A stretch of 64,000 bases of DNA, taken from the NCBI GenBank assembly GCA_963692465.1, contig OY829943.1, positions 3,410,001 to 3,474,000 of the forward strand, written 5' to 3'. Source of the DNA: JAUZOB01 sp963692465. GTDB lineage: Bacteria > Bacteroidota > Bacteroidia > Bacteroidales > Prolixibacteraceae. The position numbers and the translations under genes were made by a program. Positions 33,076-43,026 of the stretch are shown piece by piece (the stretch's first letter is position 1; each line of letters begins with the position of its first letter). The notes beneath the pieces are model-generated. The model ran no database searches, was not told the DNA's origin, and saw only the letters and a program-made list of their open reading frames with translations.

Positions 33076-35604
33076 CTATTTTTTTTCATCTTCCTTTAAG
33101 ACTTTTCCTGCCTTAAGAATTCGAATATTGAGCTTCTCATTTTTCTTGTCAAATCCGACAGAGATGGTATCTCCTTCAGAAATTGAAGCCCGAATGATTG
33201 CTTCAGCCATTTCATCTTCCAGATATTTTTGAATAGCTCGTTTCAAGGGACGGGCACCAAATTGAGGGTCGTATCCTTTGTGGGCAATGAAGTCTTTGGC
33301 GGCTGTTGATATTTTAAGTTTATAGTTCAGGCTTTGAACTCTTTCGTATAATCCTTTTAATTCAATGTCAATAATTTTATGAATATGCTTTTCGCTCAAA
33401 GAATTAAACATGACGATATCATCAATCCGATTCAAAAATTCAGGAGCAAAAGCTCTTTTTAATGCTTTCTGAACGATATATTTAGCCTGATCATTTTCTT
33501 CGTCTGTCGATTTAACGTTTGAGAAACCAATGCCCCGGCCAAACTCATTAAGCTGGCGGGAACCGATATTGGAAGTCATGATAATGATTGTATTCTTAAA
33601 ATCAACATTACGACCTAAACTATCGGTTAAGCGGCCTTCGTCCAGAACCTGCAGCAGGAGGTGAAATACATCAGGATGAGCTTTTTCAATTTCATCCAGA
33701 AGAATGACTGCATAAGGTTTGCGACGTACCTTTTCGGTTAGCTGACCGCCTTCTTCATATCCGACATATCCCGGAGGCGCACCAACGAGACGTGATACAG
33801 AGAATTTCTCCATGTATTCACTCATGTCGACGCGAATCAGAGCATCGGCACTGTCAAAAAGTTGCTGTGCCAGTATTTTGGCGAGCTGAGTTTTTCCAAC
33901 GCCGGTAGGACCTAAAAAGATAAATGACCCGATTGGTTTATTGGGATCTTTGAGTCCTGCACGATTACGATGAATTGCTTTAACAATTTTCTCAACGGCT
34001 TCATCTTGTCCGATGATACTTTGCTTAAGTTCTTCGGACATCTTAAGCAGTTTTTTGCCTTCAGCCTGAGCGATTCGTTGAACCGGAACACCAGACATCA
34101 TGGCAACAACTTCTGCCACTTTGTCCTCATCGACTATTTCCCGATGCTGAATCAGTTCTTTTTCCCATTCATCTTTTTCATTGTCAAGCTGACCGAGGAG
34201 GGTTTTTTCCTTATCCCGAAAATTAGCAGCTTGTTCAAAGTTCTGATTTTTAACAGCCGATACTTTATCCTGTCGGATTTGGTCGATCTTCTCTTCCAGC
34301 TTTATAATCCGGTCAGGGACATTGATATTGGCAATATGTACTCTAGATCCGGCTTCGTCCAAAGCATCAATAGCCTTGTCCGGCAGATACCGGTCACTGA
34401 TGTATCTTTCAGTCAGTTTAACGCAGGCGTTAATTGCTTCGGGAGTATAAGTTACATTGTGATGATCTTCGTAGCGCGATTTGATATTGTTAAGGATTTC
34501 AATGGTTTCTTGTGCATTTGTGGGTTCAACCATTACCTTCTGGAAACGACGTTCGAGGGCTCCATCTTTTTCAATGTGCTGACGGTATTCATCGAGGGTA
34601 GTAGCTCCAATGCACTGAATATCACCTCTTGCTAAAGCTGGTTTTAACATATTGGCCGCATCAAGAGATCCGGTTGCGCCACCAGCACCGACAATGGTGT
34701 GTATTTCATCAATAAAGAGGATGACATCATCTACTTTGGAGAGTTCATTCAGAATAGCCTTCATTCTTTCTTCAAACTGTCCACGGTACTTAGTTCCTGC
34801 AACAATAGAGGCAAGGTCAAGACTGACAACTCTTTTGTCGAAAAGGATTCGGGATACTTTTTTATGAATGATCCGCAAGGCAAGGCCTTCGACAATAGCT
34901 GATTTACCAACACCTGGTTCTCCAATGAGAATAGGGTTGTTCTTTTTCCGGCGGCTTAATATCTGGGCTATTCGTTCGATTTCTTTTTCCCGTCCGATAA
35001 TCGGATCCAGGTTGTTTTCTTCGGCAGCTTTGGTAATATCAATGCCGAAATTATCCAGAACCGGAGTTTCAGACTTTGTTGATCCAGCTAGTCCCTTGGG
35101 ACTATTATTTCCGTGCAGGAATGGATCATCCTGATCTTCATTCTGTTCTGGAAAATCAGCCTTTGATTCTATTGGCGAATATTCTTCCATCTGAGCTTTG
35201 ATCATCGGGTAGTCAATTCCATTGCTAGCCAAGACTTTTGAGACAAGAGAGTCGGAATCTTTTAAAATAGCCAACAACAGGTGTCCTGTATTGATCATCT
35301 CACTTTTGAAAGAACGAGCTTCCAGATAAACTAATTTTAATACTTTTTCTGTCGTTTTAAGAAGTTGAATCGAATCTTGCTGTTCTACAGGTTTATCCAC
35401 ACGGATTTCAACCTCTATTTCAGCTTTAAGTTGCAACAGATCTGCATCAAGCCGATTAAGAATTTCGACTGCTATACACTCTTCATCGCGAAGAATACCT
35501 AAAAAAATATGTTCTGTTCCAATATAATCGTTTCCAAGTCTCACCGCTTCTTCGCGGCTATACGACAGAACGTCCTTAATACGGGGTGAAAATTTTGAAT
35601 CCAT
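33076..35604 (-). CDS. clpC: ClpC-type AAA+ ATPase of the Clp protease
   Basis: The 842-aa protein has two Clp N-terminal repeats (about 1-145), a first AAA+ domain with GEPGVGKSA and VILFIDEIHT, and a UVR-like coiled middle (QNFEQAANFRDKEKTLL). The second AAA+ domain has GPTGVGKTQ, VILLDEIEKAHPDV and the sensor-2 region GARPLKRAIQ. It unfolds substrates and feeds ClpP. The UVR segment and length identify ClpC rather than ClpA or ClpB. It is the only long minus-strand gene in this part and is divergent from gyrA. Confidence 0.95.
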   Translation of the reverse strand: MDSKFSPRIKDVLSYSREEAVRLGNDYIGTEHIFLGILRDEECIAVEILNRLDADLLQLKAEIEVEIRVDKPVEQQDSIQLLKTTEKVLKLVYLEARSFKSEMINTGHLLLAILKDSDSLVSKVLASNGIDYPMIKAQMEEYSPIESKADFPEQNEDQDDPFLHGNNSPKGLAGSTKSETPVLDNFGIDITKAAEENNLDPIIGREKEIERIAQILSRRKKNNPILIGEPGVGKSAIVEGLALRIIHKKVSRILFDKRVVSLDLASIVAGTKYRGQFEERMKAILNELSKVDDVILFIDEIHTIVGAGGATGSLDAANMLKPALARGDIQCIGATTLDEYRQHIEKDGALERRFQKVMVEPTNAQETIEILNNIKSRYEDHHNVTYTPEAINACVKLTERYISDRYLPDKAIDALDEAGSRVHIANINVPDRIIKLEEKIDQIRQDKVSAVKNQNFEQAANFRDKEKTLLGQLDNEKDEWEKELIQHREIVDEDKVAEVVAMMSGVPVQRIAQAEGKKLLKMSEELKQSIIGQDEAVEKIVKAIHRNRAGLKDPNKPIGSFIFLGPTGVGKTQLAKILAQQLFDSADALIRVDMSEYMEKFSVSRLVGAPPGYVGYEEGGQLTEKVRRKPYAVILLDEIEKAHPDVFHLLLQVLDEGRLTDSLGRNVDFKNTIIIMTSNIGSRQLNEFGRGIGFSNVKSTDEENDQAKYIVQKALKRAFAPEFLNRIDDIVMFNSLSEKHIHKIIDIELKGLYERVQSLNYKLKISTAAKDFIAHKGYDPQFGARPLKRAIQKYLEDEMAEAIIRASISEGDTISVGFDKKNEKLNIRILKAGKVLKEDEKK

Positions 35605-35772
35605 ATTGTTTTTTCAAACACGTCTGTAATAACAAATATTGTACCTTTCGGTCGTATCACTAAAATAGATATTTTTTTATTGCCACAATGGCATTTTCGT
35701 TATTATATATCCATTATTTACTAACATTTTTACCAACCGACTTGTTCGGTCAATTAATATCGTGGTTTCTGG

Positions 35773-35802
35773 TTTGTACAATGCTAGTTTTTCTTATTTT
35801 TG
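35773..35802 (+). promoter_or_regulatory. gyrA promoter
   Basis: TTTG at 35773-35776 and TATTTTTG at 35795-35802 are separated by 18 bp, a near-ideal Bacteroidetes -33/-7 pair 36 bp before the gyrA start. Confidence 0.7.
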
Positions 35803-35837
35803 TAGATTAATAGAAAATCTAAGAAAACTAAAAATAA

Positions 35838-38402
35838 ATGGCTGAAGGCGAAAAAATAGTTCAGATCAACATTGAAGAACAGATGAAGAGTGCTTACATC
35901 GATTATTCAATGTCGGTTATTGTTGCACGAGCCCTCCCGGATGTGCGAGACGGATTAAAACCGGTACATCGCAGGGTTTTGTTCGGGATGGAACAATTAG
36001 GCATTTTATCAAATAAATCACATAAGAAATCCGCCAGAATTGTCGGAGAAGTATTAGGAAAGTACCATCCACACGGAGATTCTTCGGTGTATTATACGAT
36101 GGTACGAATGGCTCAGGCATGGTCCTTGAGGTATCCATTGGTTGACGGGCAAGGAAACTTTGGTTCTATTGACGGTGACAGTCCTGCTGCAATGCGTTAT
36201 ACAGAAGCAAGACTTACGAAAATAGCCGAAGAAACTTTGGCTGACCTGGATGAAGATACGGTAGATTTCCAACCGAACTTCGATGAGTCATTATCGGAAC
36301 CGACGGTTTTACCGACCAGAATTCCTCTTTTATTGGTAAACGGTACTTCTGGTATTGCTGTTGGAATGGCAACAAATATGCCGCCTCATAATCTTTCGGA
36401 TACAATTGCTGCGATCGATGCGTACATTGATGATACCGATATTGATATTGAGGATCTGATTAAAATAATAAAAGCCCCTGATTTCCCTACCGGAGGTATT
36501 ATATATGGTACAGAAGGAGTCAAAGAGGCCTTTCGTACCGGTAGAGGACGGATTGTTGTTAGGGGGAAAGCTCATATAGAAACAGAGGCAAATCACGAAC
36601 GGATTATCATCTCTGAGATTCCTTATATGGTTAACAAGGCTGAAATGATTATGAAAATCGCAGAACTTGTTAATGAGAAGAAAATTGATGGAATATCGAA
36701 CGTGAACGATGAATCGGACCGTGACGGAATGCGTATTGTTATTGATGTCAAAAGAGACGCTATTTCAAACGTTGTTTTGAATCAATTATACAAAAACACT
36801 CAGTTGCAGTCGGCTTTCAATGTTAATAATATTGCCTTGGTTAAAGGTCGTCCGCGCCAGTTAAATTTAAAAGAACTAATTCGTTATTTTGCCGATCATC
36901 GGATGGATGTTGTGATTCGTCGGACAAAATTCGAGTTGGATCAGGCAGAGAAAAGAGCTCATATTCTGGAAGGATTAATCATCGCCTGTGATAATATTGA
37001 TGAAGTTATCGCAATTATTCGTTCGTCGAAGACTCCGGATGAAGCGAAAGATCGTTTAATGGCTAGATTCTCACTGAGCGAGCTTCAGTCGAAAGCAATT
37101 GTTGAGATGCGCCTCCGCCAGTTAACCGGACTGGAACAAGAGAAGCTTCATGCTGAATATGAAGAGATTGAGAAACAGATTGCTTATTTCCACCGGATAT
37201 TAACCGAAGAACCTTTGAGAAGGCAGATTATCAAAGACGAATTAAATGAGATAAAGGACAAATATGGGGATGAAAGACGAACTGCAATCGAGATGAATGC
37301 AGAAGAATTCAACCCTGAAGATTTCTTTGCCGACGAACAAATGGTCATTACCATTTCACACATGGGATATATCAAACGGACTCCGCTTGCTGAATTCAGA
37401 ACACAGGGCAGGGGAGGTATCGGTTCCAAGGGAAGTACAACCCGTGATGAAGATTTTCTCGAGGAAATGTTTGTTGCAACCATGCATAATACACTTCTTC
37501 TGTTTACAGAAAAAGGAAAATGTTTCTGGCTTAAAGTTTACGGAATACCTGAAGGATCGAAAACATCTAAGGGAAGAGCCGTTCAGAATCTGCTCAACAT
37601 CGAACAGGATGATAAAATCAGAGCTTATATTAATGTCATGAATCTGAAAGATGAGGAATACATTAATAATAACTACATCATCTTGTGTACCAAGAAAGGA
37701 ATTATCAAAAAGACTTCACTTGAAGCTTATTCCCGTCCCCGACTAAATGGTGTGAATGCAATAACCATTCGCGAAGGAGATCAGCTAATTGAAGCCCGTA
37801 TGACCGGAGGAAATCATGATATTCTGATGGCGGTTAAATCGGGTAAGGCTATTCGTTTTAATGAAAAAGGAGTCCGTTCTGTCGGTCGTACTGCTTCGGG
37901 AGTTAAAGGAATTACGCTTAGAGATGAATCGGATGAAGTCATCGGAATGATTTGCGTCAATGACGGAGATGAAGATGATATTCTGGTTGTTTCAGAAAAA
38001 GGTTATGGAAAACGTTCTCCAATTTCTGATTACCGGATTACCAACCGAGGCGGAAAAGGAGTTAAAACATTAAGTATTACTGAAAAAACCGGAGAATTGA
38101 TCTCAATGAAGAACGTAATTGATGCGGATGATTTGATGATCATTACGATTGCCGGTATTACAATACGACTTGCTATTTCTCAGATAAGAAGGATGGGAAG
38201 AAATACCCAGGGAGTCCGGCTTATTAATCTTCGGGAAAGCGATAGTATTGCCTCCATTGCACGTGTCATGAACAATGACGAAGAGATCGAGGGCGAAGAG
38301 GTGATTAATGTTGAAGATCCAGATTTTAATGAAGACGAGGATCAGAGTAATCCGCAGAATACGGATAATACCGAAGACGATATTGATTCATCGAATGAAT
38401 AA
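35838..38402 (+). CDS. gyrA: DNA gyrase subunit A
   Basis: The 854-aa protein is GyrA. The N-terminal winged helix contains the quinolone region HPHGDSSVYYTMVRMAQ, the catalytic Tyr is Y121 in AAMRYTEAR, and the C-terminal beta-pinwheel carries the GyrA box QGRGGIGSKG. The tail is strongly acidic. With GyrB it introduces negative supercoils. Ser82 is present, but residue 86, equivalent to E. coli Asp87, is Tyr. It is divergent from clpC and followed by a TPR gene. Confidence 0.97.
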   Translation: MAEGEKIVQINIEEQMKSAYIDYSMSVIVARALPDVRDGLKPVHRRVLFGMEQLGILSNKSHKKSARIVGEVLGKYHPHGDSSVYYTMVRMAQAWSLRYPLVDGQGNFGSIDGDSPAAMRYTEARLTKIAEETLADLDEDTVDFQPNFDESLSEPTVLPTRIPLLLVNGTSGIAVGMATNMPPHNLSDTIAAIDAYIDDTDIDIEDLIKIIKAPDFPTGGIIYGTEGVKEAFRTGRGRIVVRGKAHIETEANHERIIISEIPYMVNKAEMIMKIAELVNEKKIDGISNVNDESDRDGMRIVIDVKRDAISNVVLNQLYKNTQLQSAFNVNNIALVKGRPRQLNLKELIRYFADHRMDVVIRRTKFELDQAEKRAHILEGLIIACDNIDEVIAIIRSSKTPDEAKDRLMARFSLSELQSKAIVEMRLRQLTGLEQEKLHAEYEEIEKQIAYFHRILTEEPLRRQIIKDELNEIKDKYGDERRTAIEMNAEEFNPEDFFADEQMVITISHMGYIKRTPLAEFRTQGRGGIGSKGSTTRDEDFLEEMFVATMHNTLLLFTEKGKCFWLKVYGIPEGSKTSKGRAVQNLLNIEQDDKIRAYINVMNLKDEEYINNNYIILCTKKGIIKKTSLEAYSRPRLNGVNAITIREGDQLIEARMTGGNHDILMAVKSGKAIRFNEKGVRSVGRTASGVKGITLRDESDEVIGMICVNDGDEDDILVVSEKGYGKRSPISDYRITNRGGKGVKTLSITEKTGELISMKNVIDADDLMIITIAGITIRLAISQIRRMGRNTQGVRLINLRESDSIASIARVMNNDEEIEGEEVINVEDPDFNEDEDQSNPQNTDNTEDDIDSSNE

Positions 38403-38422
38403 AAATCTATTTATTGAAAATA

Positions 38423-38430
38423 TATATTTG
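38423..38430 (+). promoter_or_regulatory. putative promoter -7 element for the TPR gene
   Basis: TATATTTG matches TAnnTTTG 25 bp before ATG 38456. Confidence 0.4.
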
Positions 38431-38455
38431 CGGTAATAATTCAAAAAATTGAAAC

Positions 38456-39637
38456 ATGAAACGATCATTTTTACTTTTGGCCTTTGCTTTTGCCTTTACG
38501 GGAGCTTTTGCCCAAAAAAGTCTGGTGAATTCTGCCTCCAGTCTTAAAGAGCAAGGTAAGCTTGATAAGGCTCTTGAGGCAATCAACCAGGCAATTGATC
38601 CTGCTAATACCAAAGCAGAAAAAACAGTAAACTGGCCTCGGTCATACGAAGTTAAGGGGGAGATTTATCAGGCAATCTATGCATCGAAGGATGACAATAT
38701 GAAAAAGCTTGAAGCTAATCCGTTGTCTAAGGCATTTGATGCTTATATGAAAGCTCTTGAACTGGATAAAGACAATGATTACAGTAAGGGAATTAAGATT
38801 AAACTTCAGCTTCTTACAAATGATTTGACTCAATCTGCTATTGGTGCATTCTCAAAAGAAAATTACAGTACAGCGCTTGAATCTTTTGAAAAAATTCTTG
38901 CTATCAATCAGATGCATTTATTCCAGAAGAAGGATGATAAAGTTCCAATTGACACTACAATCATTTACAATGCCGGATTAGCTGCTTTGAATGGAAAGAA
39001 TTATCCCAAGGCTATTCAATATTTAAAACAAGCTTCTGATTTGAATTATCAGGGAGTTACTTCTTTGCGTCTTTTGGCTAAAGCTTATCTTGATAGCGGA
39101 GATACACTTTCTAATGAAAGAGTAATCAAAGAAGGCTATGAAAAACATCCTGAATCATTAGAAATGCTTTATGATGTTATTAACTTTTACATTCTGGTAA
39201 AGAAGGATAATGCTCAAGCATTAAAATTCATTGACCTTGCACTGCTGAAAGATCCTAAGAATTCAATCTTATCTTTCGCAAAAGGAACCGTTCTTGAAAA
39301 AACAGATCCGGATGCAGCAGCTGTTGCTTACAAACAGGCGCTTGAGGTTAAACCGGATTATTTTGATGCTTATTACAATTTAGGAGCTCTGTATTTTAAT
39401 AAAGGCGTTAAGCATACTGATGATGCAAACAAGATCCCAACAGATCAGCCTAAGAAATATGAAGCTGAATTGAAAGCAGCTGAAGGTGAATTCAAAAATG
39501 CTTTGCCTTATATGGAAAAAGCACATGAATTGAAGCCAAACGATCGTCCAATTCTGGAGTCATTGAAGACGCTTTACTATCGTTTGAAGATGATGGATAA
39601 GTTTAAAGCAACAGACGAAGCGATTAAGAAATTATAA
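38456..39637 (+). CDS. exported TPR protein
   Basis: The 393-aa protein has a signal peptide (ending GAFAQ) and several TPRs: SSLKEQGKLDKALEAINQAI, NAGLAALNGKNYPKAIQYLK, LLAKAYLDSGDTL, AYKQALEVKPDYFDAYYNLG, and a final helical pair. TPR arrays bind peptides or build complexes, here in the periplasm. Such a TPR gene directly downstream of gyrA is common in Bacteroidales as far as I recall. No catalytic motif is seen. It is closed by the terminator at 39647. Confidence 0.75.
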   Translation: MKRSFLLLAFAFAFTGAFAQKSLVNSASSLKEQGKLDKALEAINQAIDPANTKAEKTVNWPRSYEVKGEIYQAIYASKDDNMKKLEANPLSKAFDAYMKALELDKDNDYSKGIKIKLQLLTNDLTQSAIGAFSKENYSTALESFEKILAINQMHLFQKKDDKVPIDTTIIYNAGLAALNGKNYPKAIQYLKQASDLNYQGVTSLRLLAKAYLDSGDTLSNERVIKEGYEKHPESLEMLYDVINFYILVKKDNAQALKFIDLALLKDPKNSILSFAKGTVLEKTDPDAAAVAYKQALEVKPDYFDAYYNLGALYFNKGVKHTDDANKIPTDQPKKYEAELKAAEGEFKNALPYMEKAHELKPNDRPILESLKTLYYRLKMMDKFKATDEAIKKL

Positions 39638-39646
39638 GAAAATGAA

Positions 39647-39680
39647 GAAAGGGAAAGCACTTCCCTTTCTTTTTTATTTT
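39647..39680 (+). terminator. terminator after the TPR gene
   Basis: GAAAGGGAA (39647-39655) and TTCCCTTTC (39661-39669) form a 9-bp stem with a 5-nt loop and a long T tract. Confidence 0.85.
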
Positions 39681-39899
39681 TTTTTTCAGTAAACTTAATA
39701 TGAATTATCAGACAAGTGTATTACATAATATAATGGCTAATATTTCCATAAATCTATCGGGTTTATAGGCTCCTGAATGTCTGTTAACTAATAATTGCTT
39801 AATTATTTAATTCTTCTTTTTAAGTTTATTAATTTCATAGAATAAAATGCAGGAAAATTAAAAAACCTAAATAATTTTGGTTCGTTATTATTGAATTCT

Positions 39900-41015
39900 A
39901 TGAACACTGGCTTACACATTATTCATTTAATCAGAGATCAATTTCAGTTTTTAGAAAATGCTGTTTGTATTTATGCTGAAGCTGATCGTTCTTTATCTGT
40001 TTCATTTTTCAACAGAGCGACCTACAGCAAACTGGTAACGCTAAAGATTGATAATGTAACACAGATGCTTCTTAAACTTCGGGAAACAGAACCATTGCAG
40101 GCGGTATGTTGGAAAAAGCCAAGTTGTTTTCCTTTAGAGATAAGACGATTAGTTGATGTTGAGCCAGGATTGTTTGAAAATGAAGAAGAAACTCTCCTAT
40201 TGATCAAAATAATTAATCAATTTGATAAAAAGTCCGATCTACTCCTTATTGATCTAAAAGCCAATATGTTGGATAATATTATTAAGTCCGATTTGACGGA
40301 AGTGAAGCCCAGAGAGTTATTGGCAGAACGGATTTCAGGCATTGTGTTGGCCTATATGGATTCAATTATTGAGGATTTGGACCATCGGGAGCAATTAAAG
40401 CAACTGTGTCAATCGCTTGTCACTGAAAATCAAAAGTTAAAAGAACAATTAAAAGAACAGGATCACCGGATCAGAAAATTTCGATTGGACCATGCAGAAC
40501 ATGTGCTACAAAAGTATAATGATCAATATGGAATGTATCTTGAATTAAGTCGTGCCGCAAAAGAAAAGCTAAATCATTTTGAAGGAAAAGAAAAAGATGT
40601 AGACTGTGCTTTAGAACGGGCTGTTATTTGGCTCAAAGAATCGGTTGAGTCTATCTCAGAAACAAATCCGGTAATCGTTTTGGAGCAACACCTTCAATTT
40701 CATGATGAAATGATTGACATTCCGAAGATTCCGCAAGAGGGAAAAGAACATAAAAAATATCAGCGGACCATTGACATTCTCGATCGATACGAGAAGGCTG
40801 CGTTGTTAATCAGACAACAAAATCTCAGTATAACAGGGAAGAATGTCGGAGCATTCTGTCCCCAATCTATCAGTCCCCCTGCAATTACCGATTCTCTGCG
40901 AAAACATGAAGCAACGATTATTGATTTATGTAAGATTTATCCTTCTCGTTGGAATCTGATTCGAAAGGAATTCAAACCCGTAGTCAATCTATTACGACGA
41001 TATCATCTTCTTTAA
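39900..41015 (+). CDS. unrecognised coiled-coil protein upstream of mnmE
   Basis: From ATG 39900 the soluble protein has 371 aa; an in-frame TTG at 39891 is less likely. There is no signal peptide. Residues about 150-210 form a clear coiled coil (HREQLKQLCQSLVTENQKLK onwards). The N-terminal third is a mixed alpha/beta region and the C-terminal part is helical, ending NLLRRYHLL. I see no catalytic motif and do not recognise the family; the helical ends and coiled coil suggest a scaffold or a regulatory protein. The mnmE start is only 30 bp downstream but has its own -7 motif. Confidence 0.6.
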   Translation: MNTGLHIIHLIRDQFQFLENAVCIYAEADRSLSVSFFNRATYSKLVTLKIDNVTQMLLKLRETEPLQAVCWKKPSCFPLEIRRLVDVEPGLFENEEETLLLIKIINQFDKKSDLLLIDLKANMLDNIIKSDLTEVKPRELLAERISGIVLAYMDSIIEDLDHREQLKQLCQSLVTENQKLKEQLKEQDHRIRKFRLDHAEHVLQKYNDQYGMYLELSRAAKEKLNHFEGKEKDVDCALERAVIWLKESVESISETNPVIVLEQHLQFHDEMIDIPKIPQEGKEHKKYQRTIDILDRYEKAALLIRQQNLSITGKNVGAFCPQSISPPAITDSLRKHEATIIDLCKIYPSRWNLIRKEFKPVVNLLRRYHLL

Positions 41016-41020
41016 TTGGT

Positions 41021-41028
41021 TATCTTTG
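41021..41028 (+). promoter_or_regulatory. putative mnmE promoter, -7 element
   Basis: TATCTTTG matches TAnnTTTG 17 bp before ATG 41045, suggesting a very short leader. Confidence 0.45.
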
Positions 41029-41044
41029 CAAAAAACAGAGTAAA

Positions 41045-42442
41045 ATGACCGAGCAATTAACTATATGTGCTGTAACAACAGGTCGGGGAGGTGGAGCTGT
41101 ATCTATGATTCGTCTTTCGGGGGATCAATCGATTTCAATAACAGATTCTATATTCCAGTCCCCGAAAGCGAATAAAAAACTTTCTGAACAGAAAGCCAAT
41201 ACCCTGCATTTCGGACGTATTGTGAATGCTGGCACGGTGCTGGATGAAGTTGTTGTTTCGCTATATCGGGCCCCCCACTCCTATACGGGCGAAGACGTGA
41301 TAGAAATAACCTGTCACGGATCAGTTTATGTTCAACAGCAATTGCTTCAACTTTTGATTCGAAAAGGTGCCCGGTATGCCAAGCCGGGAGAATTTACCCA
41401 AAGGGCTTTTATGAATGGCAAAATGGATTTATCGCAAGCTGAAGCGGTGGCTGATTTGGTTGCCTCTTCTTCCGGAGCAGCTCATAAAGTTGCCATGAAT
41501 CAGATGCGGGGGGGATTCTCTGATGAATTAATGAAGCTTCGGGAGCAATTGCTCAATTTTACCTCAATGGTAGAGCTTGAATTAGATTTCAGTGAAGAAG
41601 ATGTGGAATTTGCGGATCGAAAACAACTCTACGATTTAGCTTCGAATGTAGAAAAGACCATAAACGGTTTGGCTAACTCATTTCAGCTTGGGAATGTTAT
41701 TAAAAATGGTATTCCGGTTGCGATTATCGGGGAGACAAATGTCGGAAAATCGACACTATTAAATACCCTGCTTAACGAGGAAAAAGCAATTGTATCTGAG
41801 ATTGAAGGCACTACCCGTGATGTCATTGAGGATGTTATGAATATTGACGGAATAGCTTTCAGGTTTATTGATACTGCAGGAATTCGCGACACAACGGATA
41901 AAATTGAGACACTTGGGATTGAAAGAACATTTCGTAAGATAGAACAGGCGGATATCGTTTTGCTTCTGGTGGATCTTACGCGTGATTATTCTCAGGGTCT
42001 GGAGAATTTGAAACTAATCAGACAAAAGATAAAAAATCAGAAATTGATTATTGTCGGCAATAAAACGGATCAAAAGACAGATGAAGAAGTTGAGTTGTTT
42101 CGTCAACAATTTAAACCTGGAGAACGGGAATCCTTACTGTGTATTTCAGCTAAAGGCAAACAGCATATTGATGAATTAAAAGATTTGCTCACCGATACGA
42201 TTAATCTGAGCAGTGTAGACAACAATGAGGTCATCATTACCAATGTCCGTCATTATGAAGCGTTAAATAGTGCATTAGAAGCTATTCACAGGGTATTAGA
42301 AGGTTTAGATGCACATATTAGTGGTGATTTCTTATCGCAGGATATTCGCGAGTGTATTCATTATCTGGGCGAGATAACCGGACAAATTACTAACGATGAA
42401 ATTTTGGGTAATATCTTTTCGCATTTCTGTATTGGTAAATAA
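41045..42442 (+). CDS. mnmE: tRNA modification GTPase MnmE
   Basis: From ATG 41045 the protein has 465 aa: an N-terminal folate-binding domain starting MTEQLTICAVTTGRGGGAVS, a helical domain, and an inserted GTPase domain with GETNVGKST, the switch region EGTTRD, DTAG and NKTD. The C-terminus is the invariant CIGK, whose Cys is essential. With MnmG it installs the cmnm5 group on wobble uridine. An in-frame ATG at 40949 overlaps the upstream gene and would add 32 unrelated residues. Length and motifs are complete. Confidence 0.97.
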   Translation: MTEQLTICAVTTGRGGGAVSMIRLSGDQSISITDSIFQSPKANKKLSEQKANTLHFGRIVNAGTVLDEVVVSLYRAPHSYTGEDVIEITCHGSVYVQQQLLQLLIRKGARYAKPGEFTQRAFMNGKMDLSQAEAVADLVASSSGAAHKVAMNQMRGGFSDELMKLREQLLNFTSMVELELDFSEEDVEFADRKQLYDLASNVEKTINGLANSFQLGNVIKNGIPVAIIGETNVGKSTLLNTLLNEEKAIVSEIEGTTRDVIEDVMNIDGIAFRFIDTAGIRDTTDKIETLGIERTFRKIEQADIVLLLVDLTRDYSQGLENLKLIRQKIKNQKLIIVGNKTDQKTDEEVELFRQQFKPGERESLLCISAKGKQHIDELKDLLTDTINLSSVDNNEVIITNVRHYEALNSALEAIHRVLEGLDAHISGDFLSQDIRECIHYLGEITGQITNDEILGNIFSHFCIGK

Positions 42443-42473
42443 TCATTGATAATCAACAATTTACTAATAAATT

Positions 42474-42929
42474 ATGAAAACAATAGATCAATTACTCATA
42501 CGAAAAGCCACAGAGGCCGATCTTCCGGAGGTGCTGAAACTGTATGGACAGAAGGACCTTGATAACGGCGATGTATTGAGTTTGGAAGAAGCAAAAAAAG
42601 TGTTCAGCAAATTTGGGTTGTATCCCAACTATTCGCTGTATGTTGCTGAAATTGTTGGTAAGATTGTTGGCACTTTCGAACTGCTAATCATGGATAACCT
42701 GGCGCATAAAGGCCAACCTTCAGGTGTTGTTGAAGATGTGGTGGTGGATGCTGAATTCCAGTCGAAAGGTATAGGCCGACAAATGATGGAATACGCTATC
42801 GAAGTATGCAGGGAAAATGGTTGCTACAAAATGACTTTATCGAGCAACCTGAAACGCGAAAGAGCCCACCAATTTTACGAAACCCTTGGATTCGAAAAAC
42901 ATGGGTTTAGCTTTTTGATTGAAATTTAA
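42474..42929 (+). CDS. GNAT-family N-acetyltransferase
   Basis: The 151-aa protein has the GNAT fold: IRKATEADLPEVLKLYGQ at the start, VVEDVVVDAEFQSKGIGRQM as the acetyl-CoA binding motif A (QSKGIGRQ), and the terminal RAHQFYETLGFEKHGFSF. It transfers an acetyl group from acetyl-CoA to an amine; the substrate cannot be told from sequence. It lies 31 bp after mnmE in the same direction, but sequence after its stop is disturbed (TetR-like remnant). Confidence 0.8.
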   Translation: MKTIDQLLIRKATEADLPEVLKLYGQKDLDNGDVLSLEEAKKVFSKFGLYPNYSLYVAEIVGKIVGTFELLIMDNLAHKGQPSGVVEDVVVDAEFQSKGIGRQMMEYAIEVCRENGCYKMTLSSNLKRERAHQFYETLGFEKHGFSFLIEI

Positions 42930-43026
42930 TTCGTACCGACGGTAATATATTACCTCAGCCAGTATCTACTTTTGCCACTTTATATAACTATTTCAAGGAT
43001 ATCAATGATTTGGTATTCGTTTTTCT
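42930..43026 (+). pseudogene. TetR-type DNA-binding domain remnant
   Basis: Immediately after the GNAT stop, the plus strand encodes QPVSTFATLYNYFKDINDLV, which resembles the TetR recognition helix and following helix. There is no start codon, and the frame runs into sequence that is the antisense end of the cat gene. I read it as a TetR-family fragment truncated when the cat gene arrived. The resemblance is by eye only. Confidence 0.35.

Noticed and set aside
33970..34635. Plus-strand frame of 221 codons
   Set aside because: It is antisense to clpC, has a Phe/Asn-rich, non-protein-like composition and no motif.
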